This document shows positions 61,401 to 64,000 of a DNA stretch of 64,000 nucleotides, one piece after another. The stretch covers positions 1 through 64,000 of the forward strand of contig NZ_JAJGNP010000001.1 in NCBI RefSeq assembly GCF_020782245.1. The letters run 5' to 3'. Numbering within the stretch: the stretch's first letter is position 1; each line of letters starts with the position of its first letter. Position numbers and translations under genes: made by a program. The notes beneath the pieces were generated by a model that did no database searches, was not told the DNA's origin, and saw only the letters and a program-made list of their open reading frames with translations. The DNA comes from Sphingobium soli (GTDB taxonomy: Bacteria; Pseudomonadota; Alphaproteobacteria; Sphingomonadales; Sphingomonadaceae).

Positions 61401-62776
61401 CGCGACGACCTGGCGAACTGCTCGATCGGCTGATTGAGCAGCTTCTTGCCGTTGAACCAGTAATAATAGAAGCAGAATCCGTGGATGCCGAATTCGCTTG
61501 CCAGTTCCGCCTGGCGCACCTGCGTCTCTTCAAGGCGCAGGTCATAATAGCCAAGGTCTGCCGGCACGCGCGGCTGATAATGGTGGCGGAATAATTGCTT
61601 CCCGCGCACGACATTCTGCCATTCGGTAAAGCCCTTGCCCCACCATTTGTCATTTTCGGGAATAGGATGGAATTGCGGCAGGTAGAAAGCCACAGCCTTG
61701 AGAGGGCGGTCAGGCGCGGCTGCTTGCGCCGGCCCGCGCGCGGCGTTGCGAACCTCCATGCCCCCTTCCCGGGCAACGGCGGCCAAAATCCCCAGAACCG
61801 TATCGCGTCCGGGAAATTTGCTGGCGTCCCCCGCACCAGCCAATTCAGCGGCACGCACAGCCACGGCAAGGGGCCGCCCGAGCAAAGGCTTGAGCCAGAT
61901 CGCCGCGCCGCCGACCAGGTGCAGAGGATCCTGGCCAAGGGTCAAGCCCAGGCGTGGCAGCGCCGTATTGAGCGCGTCAATCAGCAGCTTGCGCTCCGCA
62001 TCCTGTCGGACCAGCATAGAGGCGTGAGCGCCTGCCAGGCCCCATTGCGCATCGCCAACAAAGGCAGGTTGAAGCGCGATCGCCTGTTTCAGGGATTCGC
62101 CCGAACCATCCTGCGGCGATATCCAGAGGATATCTTCATAGCCATCCAGCGCCCCGGAGCCTGCAACACGCGCAAAACCTCGGGCATTCCCCGCCTCATC
62201 TGGGTCGCCAAGCAACGTCAGCGATACGATGTTGTCCGACAACGCCTCAGCGCCGAGCCGATCAATCGCTCCCATCAGGAACAGGTCCAGCGCACCGAGG
62301 CGGGAAAGCAGCTGCCGGATTTGTGCGCCGTCATCTTTAAGCGCGAGATTGAGGACGACCGCCAGTGGCGCGTTGGGCTCCAGCCCGCGCAACCCGAACG
62401 CATCAGTCGCATGACGGACATCGCAGGTCATTTCGACCGGACTTGGCATCGGCTGATGCGCTTTTGCGACGGAGTCGACAAGCCTTACCGGCGACTTGCG
62501 CGCGGGCAGCGGCTCGCGCCCTTCCGCCTCGCCATGGCGAATATAGTGAAGCAACGGATCCATGCCCGCCGCCACGACATCGGGATTGACCTCCACATAA
62601 TGCCGTGTGTCAAACCTGGGGCCGGGATCACGCTGGAGAAGAAGACCAAAGCGCACGAAATGCTGGATGGGAGTGACGTCCACCAGGCGCGCGTCCGGGA
62701 AGGTCTTCACATACCAGTCGGCATCGAACAGCCCCGATTGTTCGACTTCGCGGGCCAGATCATCAAAAGTCAGCAT
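58499..62776 (-). CDS. Giant glycan-assembly protein (module repeats, GH99-like/WbsX, GT4, GT2)
   Basis: A 1425-residue protein. Two W-Y/P-D-V modules lie at residues 16-52 and 54-90. Residues ~135-345 look like a degenerate RgpF-type domain (GYEDILWISP, LHLVGGAAIWLKPLLGRP). Residues ~358-700 are a GH99-like WbsX domain (AVAFYLPQFHPIPENDKWWG, GFCFYYYWFNGK, CWANENWSRNWDGQ). A GT4 domain lies at ~770-1130 (GGERSLLDVLEAL, FAESFGRTVAEA) and a GT2 at ~1180-1425 (TIVMPVYNAPEEVRAC, LLNSDTVV, GYGEENDFCMRAMKAGW). WbsX-type proteins are linked to O-antigen and polysaccharide synthesis. ATG 62776 follows AAGG by six bases. Confidence 0.85.
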   Translation of the reverse strand: MLTFDDLAREVEQSGLFDADWYVKTFPDARLVDVTPIQHFVRFGLLLQRDPGPRFDTRHYVEVNPDVVAAGMDPLLHYIRHGEAEGREPLPARKSPVRLVDSVAKAHQPMPSPVEMTCDVRHATDAFGLRGLEPNAPLAVVLNLALKDDGAQIRQLLSRLGALDLFLMGAIDRLGAEALSDNIVSLTLLGDPDEAGNARGFARVAGSGALDGYEDILWISPQDGSGESLKQAIALQPAFVGDAQWGLAGAHASMLVRQDAERKLLIDALNTALPRLGLTLGQDPLHLVGGAAIWLKPLLGRPLAVAVRAAELAGAGDASKFPGRDTVLGILAAVAREGGMEVRNAARGPAQAAAPDRPLKAVAFYLPQFHPIPENDKWWGKGFTEWQNVVRGKQLFRHHYQPRVPADLGYYDLRLEETQVRQAELASEFGIHGFCFYYYWFNGKKLLNQPIEQFARSSRIDTGFCVCWANENWSRNWDGQNRHVLMQQDYSLESNIAFIHEMIPMMKDPRWIRHCGKPVLLVYRISIIPNWLETARIWREECRKAGLGEIHLCAVRFGLESLAGQPQDHGLDSYVLFPPHEGARVDLRAKVHDLHKDFGGEIFDYGAVVDGDVERYADGYEWPVHRGAMLGWDNMARRLTDARVFHGATPQGFRRWIKGILDQESRHNSAPETLMFINAWNEWAEGTYLEPDQRWGRTNLAAFRSAVDATPGMKAVTLPAGIAAAPKQEGRLAHLGSPLAPDGTMPRGPVWYRGYREVDPTKPTILLCAHISGHQLFGGERSLLDVLEALATMPVNVIMTLPSDNNRAYIEAIQKLCAGAYAFRYPQWMDNRDNYAWLMLDFADIIARHAVDIVHANTIVLLEPIAAARRMGRTALSHVRELISLDNGLQERMALTTGEIISTVLDRTDWLIGNSRATCELFARDNRTLYVPNAVTVEDFEMRNLFGNTIKFGIVSSNIPKKGIADFVEVARLAAARTSRAKFVIIGPRTAQIDAWMDEVAKGERPDNLIFAGYKDSARSAMSELNVLLNLSTFAESFGRTVAEALAAKRPVIAYHWGALPELIQHGETGYLVPFKNVAAVVDAVADLCENDAKIGAMGEKGAAFIRQNFSQQRLRDHVGQAYGRIVGRPMTPQSDVGNAKPIDIAAQTIGAAVPCTIVMPVYNAPEEVRACIASVIKHTNLKDNQLLVIDDGSPDPAVGPVLDSFAGTPGLTIMRSPRNLGYTKTINLGIGQAAGRDVILLNSDTVVTPRWLEGLRATAYSRPNVGTVTAMGDNAGAFSFPLHNQKCDKPDHLTHEEYALMMVQAAVDCAAPEVPTGSGFCMYIRRAMMDACGTFDEEGFPRGYGEENDFCMRAMKAGWVNLISPWAFVFHIRTASFKGEKDKLVKEGVDVVMKRYPDYARLVKAAFSGPDMMALREATARAVI

Positions 62777-62834
62777 TATCAGCCTTCATGGAATCGAGCG
62801 GCGCCAGACATGGAGCCGGATATCGGCAACAGGT

Positions 62835-63449
62835 TCAGCGCGGCTTTTCCTGGAGGGCGGCTGCGCAGCGGCGCAAATCCTCCATCGTGCGATTGACCGA
62901 GCGTCCTTCGCGAAGGCCATGGGTCACGAAATGTTCGGCGGCATTAACGCCCGCTTCGGACACATCAGGGTTCTGGTTAAGATACCAGGTAGCGTCGAAC
63001 AGGCTATGCGTATCCAGCAACGCGCATTTGCGCTGCAAACGGACATTGGCAGGCAGGTATTTCGGCGCCGCTTGACGCAATAACGCGCCGAGCAGGCGTG
63101 TGAACAACAGATGCGCCTTGTCGGCCTGCGCCACCAGTTCTTGAACGCGTCCTTCCCGATCCTGCGCACGCTTGAGCGCGGACATCAGCGTTGCATTTTC
63201 CTTGAAACGAGCATCCAGTGCGGCTTCATGCTCACGCACGGTCGTTGCCTGTTGATCCTTAGCGGCCAGCAATTCGCCCTTGAGCTTGCGATGTTCGTCG
63301 TCAAGGCGCTTGACCTGAGCCTCAGCGGCCTGACGCGCCGCCGTCTCGTCAGCCAGTTGTGCGCGCAAAAACCGCAATTCGGCAGTGGCCCGGTCATCCG
63401 CCATCGCGGCGCCGCCGCCTGCATTCCCCTGGCTTTCCAAATCTTCCAC
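62835..63449 (-). CDS. Coiled-coil protein with W-Y/P-D-V module
   Basis: A 204-residue protein. Residues ~20-110 are a Glu/Ala/Arg-rich coiled coil (AELRFLRAQLADETAARQAA and following), then a short linker, and one W-Y/P-D-V module at ~150-186 (SLFDATWYLNQNPDV...HFVTHGLREGR). No enzymatic domain. It starts with GTG at 63449, AGGA eight bases upstream; a TTG at 63470 is the alternative. It precedes the giant glycosyltransferase by 58 bases in the same direction, so it may be a scaffold or regulator for that enzyme. Confidence 0.65.
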   Translation of the reverse strand: MEDLESQGNAGGGAAMADDRATAELRFLRAQLADETAARQAAEAQVKRLDDEHRKLKGELLAAKDQQATTVREHEAALDARFKENATLMSALKRAQDREGRVQELVAQADKAHLLFTRLLGALLRQAAPKYLPANVRLQRKCALLDTHSLFDATWYLNQNPDVSEAGVNAAEHFVTHGLREGRSVNRTMEDLRRCAAALQEKPR

Positions 63450-63593
63450 CGCACCGCTTCCTTTGTTCAAAACTGCCCCGCTTCAGGCTATCGCATGATG
63501 GTTTCGGCTCACGAACCAAGTACCGAAGGATGGTGCGGCGACTATGGCAACCACCCTGTTGATGCAAGCCTTCCCCCGCGCCCTGCAGTCATC

Positions 63594-64000
63594 CTAGCGC
63601 TTCGTGGCTGACTGGGCCAACTCGCGCAGCGCGGCCATTTTCGCATTGGGCGAGCGCCCTTCGGCAAGGCCGTGGCGAATGAAGTGCAGCGCCGGATCCA
63701 GTGGTGAAACGGCGACATCCGGATAGGCCGATACATACCAGTCGGCATCAAAGCCGGCATGGTCGATGATCAGGCGGCGTTGCTGCTGCTCGGTTTTCTT
63801 TCGCGTGAGTTTGGGGAATGGCAAGACCGCTTGCGCCAACATCGTTTCCAGCGACGATAGCAAGCGATTATAGAGGTCGATATTGCTTTGCTGACTGGCC
63901 AGAGCCGTCGCGCGAAGGATTTCCCTCTTTCGCGTCATGTCCTGAAGGTCGGCTTCGACCGCCTTTACAGCATCCGTATGAGCCTTGCGCAGCCTGTCAC
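63594..64000 (-). CDS. Coiled-coil protein ending in W-Y/P-D-V module, truncated by window edge
   Basis: The minus-strand frame is open from the stop at 63594 to the window edge; the first ATG (63938) is probably internal because the codons upstream encode in-frame Lys/Asp/Ala-rich coiled coil (DRLRKAHTDAVKAVEADLQD). The visible C-terminal part has LYNRLLSSLETMLAQ, then a module GFDADWYVSAYPDVA...HFIRHGLAEGRSPN at its end. Same architecture as the 62835 protein. The N-terminus lies outside the window. Confidence 0.6.
   Translation of the reverse strand, partial: DRLRKAHTDAVKAVEADLQDMTRKREILRATALASQQSNIDLYNRLLSSLETMLAQAVLPFPKLTRKKTEQQQRRLIIDHAGFDADWYVSAYPDVAVSPLDPALHFIRHGLAEGRSPNAKMAALRELAQSATKR

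Noticed and set aside
55389..62896. Long plus-strand frames opposite the giant glycosyltransferases
   Set aside because: Same effect: they run antisense to well-supported genes and their translations have no domain, only codon-bias-driven composition.

Overview
The window comes from the chromosome of a GC-rich alphaproteobacterium, almost certainly a member of the Sphingomonadaceae (Sphingobium/Sphingomonas type). The basis is the 1.5-kaa NAD-glutamate dehydrogenase, the sphingomonad-style TonB-dependent receptors, the hflKC-degP and rpoBC gene families, and a candidate EcfG-type stress promoter. No rRNA, CRISPR array or prophage was seen.

Layout. 1-425: the 5' end of an IS3-family element, read leftward off the window. 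962-1037: tRNA-Thr(CGT). 1194-8417: a PAS-domain protein, the large NAD-glutamate dehydrogenase and an MlaA-family protein. 8648-11717: a four-gene operon (PepSY membrane protein, DUF2271, DUF4198, ApbE). The DUF2271 protein carries a textbook ApbE flavinylation motif and an iron-box-like palindrome lies upstream, so this looks like a periplasmic flavin redox system for metal uptake. 11729-17953: an S9 peptidase, an M28 peptidase lipoprotein, a DUF6265 protein and the putrescine genes aguA-aguB. 17966-24000: an iron cluster (PiuC-type hydroxylase, TonB, catecholate-type receptor), then an acetoacetyl-CoA-type reductase with a translationally coupled ribbon-helix-helix gene, and ferrochelatase. 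23974-31432: a molybdopterin oxidoreductase subunit, a CoA-binding protein, the Mrp/ApbC iron-sulfur carrier, hflK-hflC and a Do protease. 31532-42578: a HerA-like ATPase, a three-module cell-wall enzyme, a small lipoprotein, a second siderophore receptor, an MFS exporter, cysK, a SleB hydrolase and a Tat-exported class-V aminotransferase-like protein. 42620-51581: rpoB-rpoC with a good promoter and an intrinsic terminator.

Downstream of the rpoC terminator the sequence changes character. 51649-54671 is visibly AT-rich and holds a polysaccharide-lyase-like protein, a GT61 glycosyltransferase with an apparently broken start, and a sulfotransferase. 54708-64000 returns to high GC and encodes very large multi-domain glycosyltransferases and coiled-coil proteins. 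All of these share a repeated ~37-residue module (F-D-x-x-W-Y ... P-D-V ... H-F-x-x-H-G-x-x-E-G-R). This end looks like a surface-polysaccharide locus continuing past the right edge.

How the parts connect. At least three loci (the ApbE operon, tonB plus the first receptor, and the second receptor) have TGCGAAT-type palindromes upstream and may form one iron regulon. hflKC and degP are a membrane and envelope quality-control block. The glycosyltransferase end is probably an exopolysaccharide or glycan assembly locus. Product calls rest on recognising motifs by eye; no database search was run.
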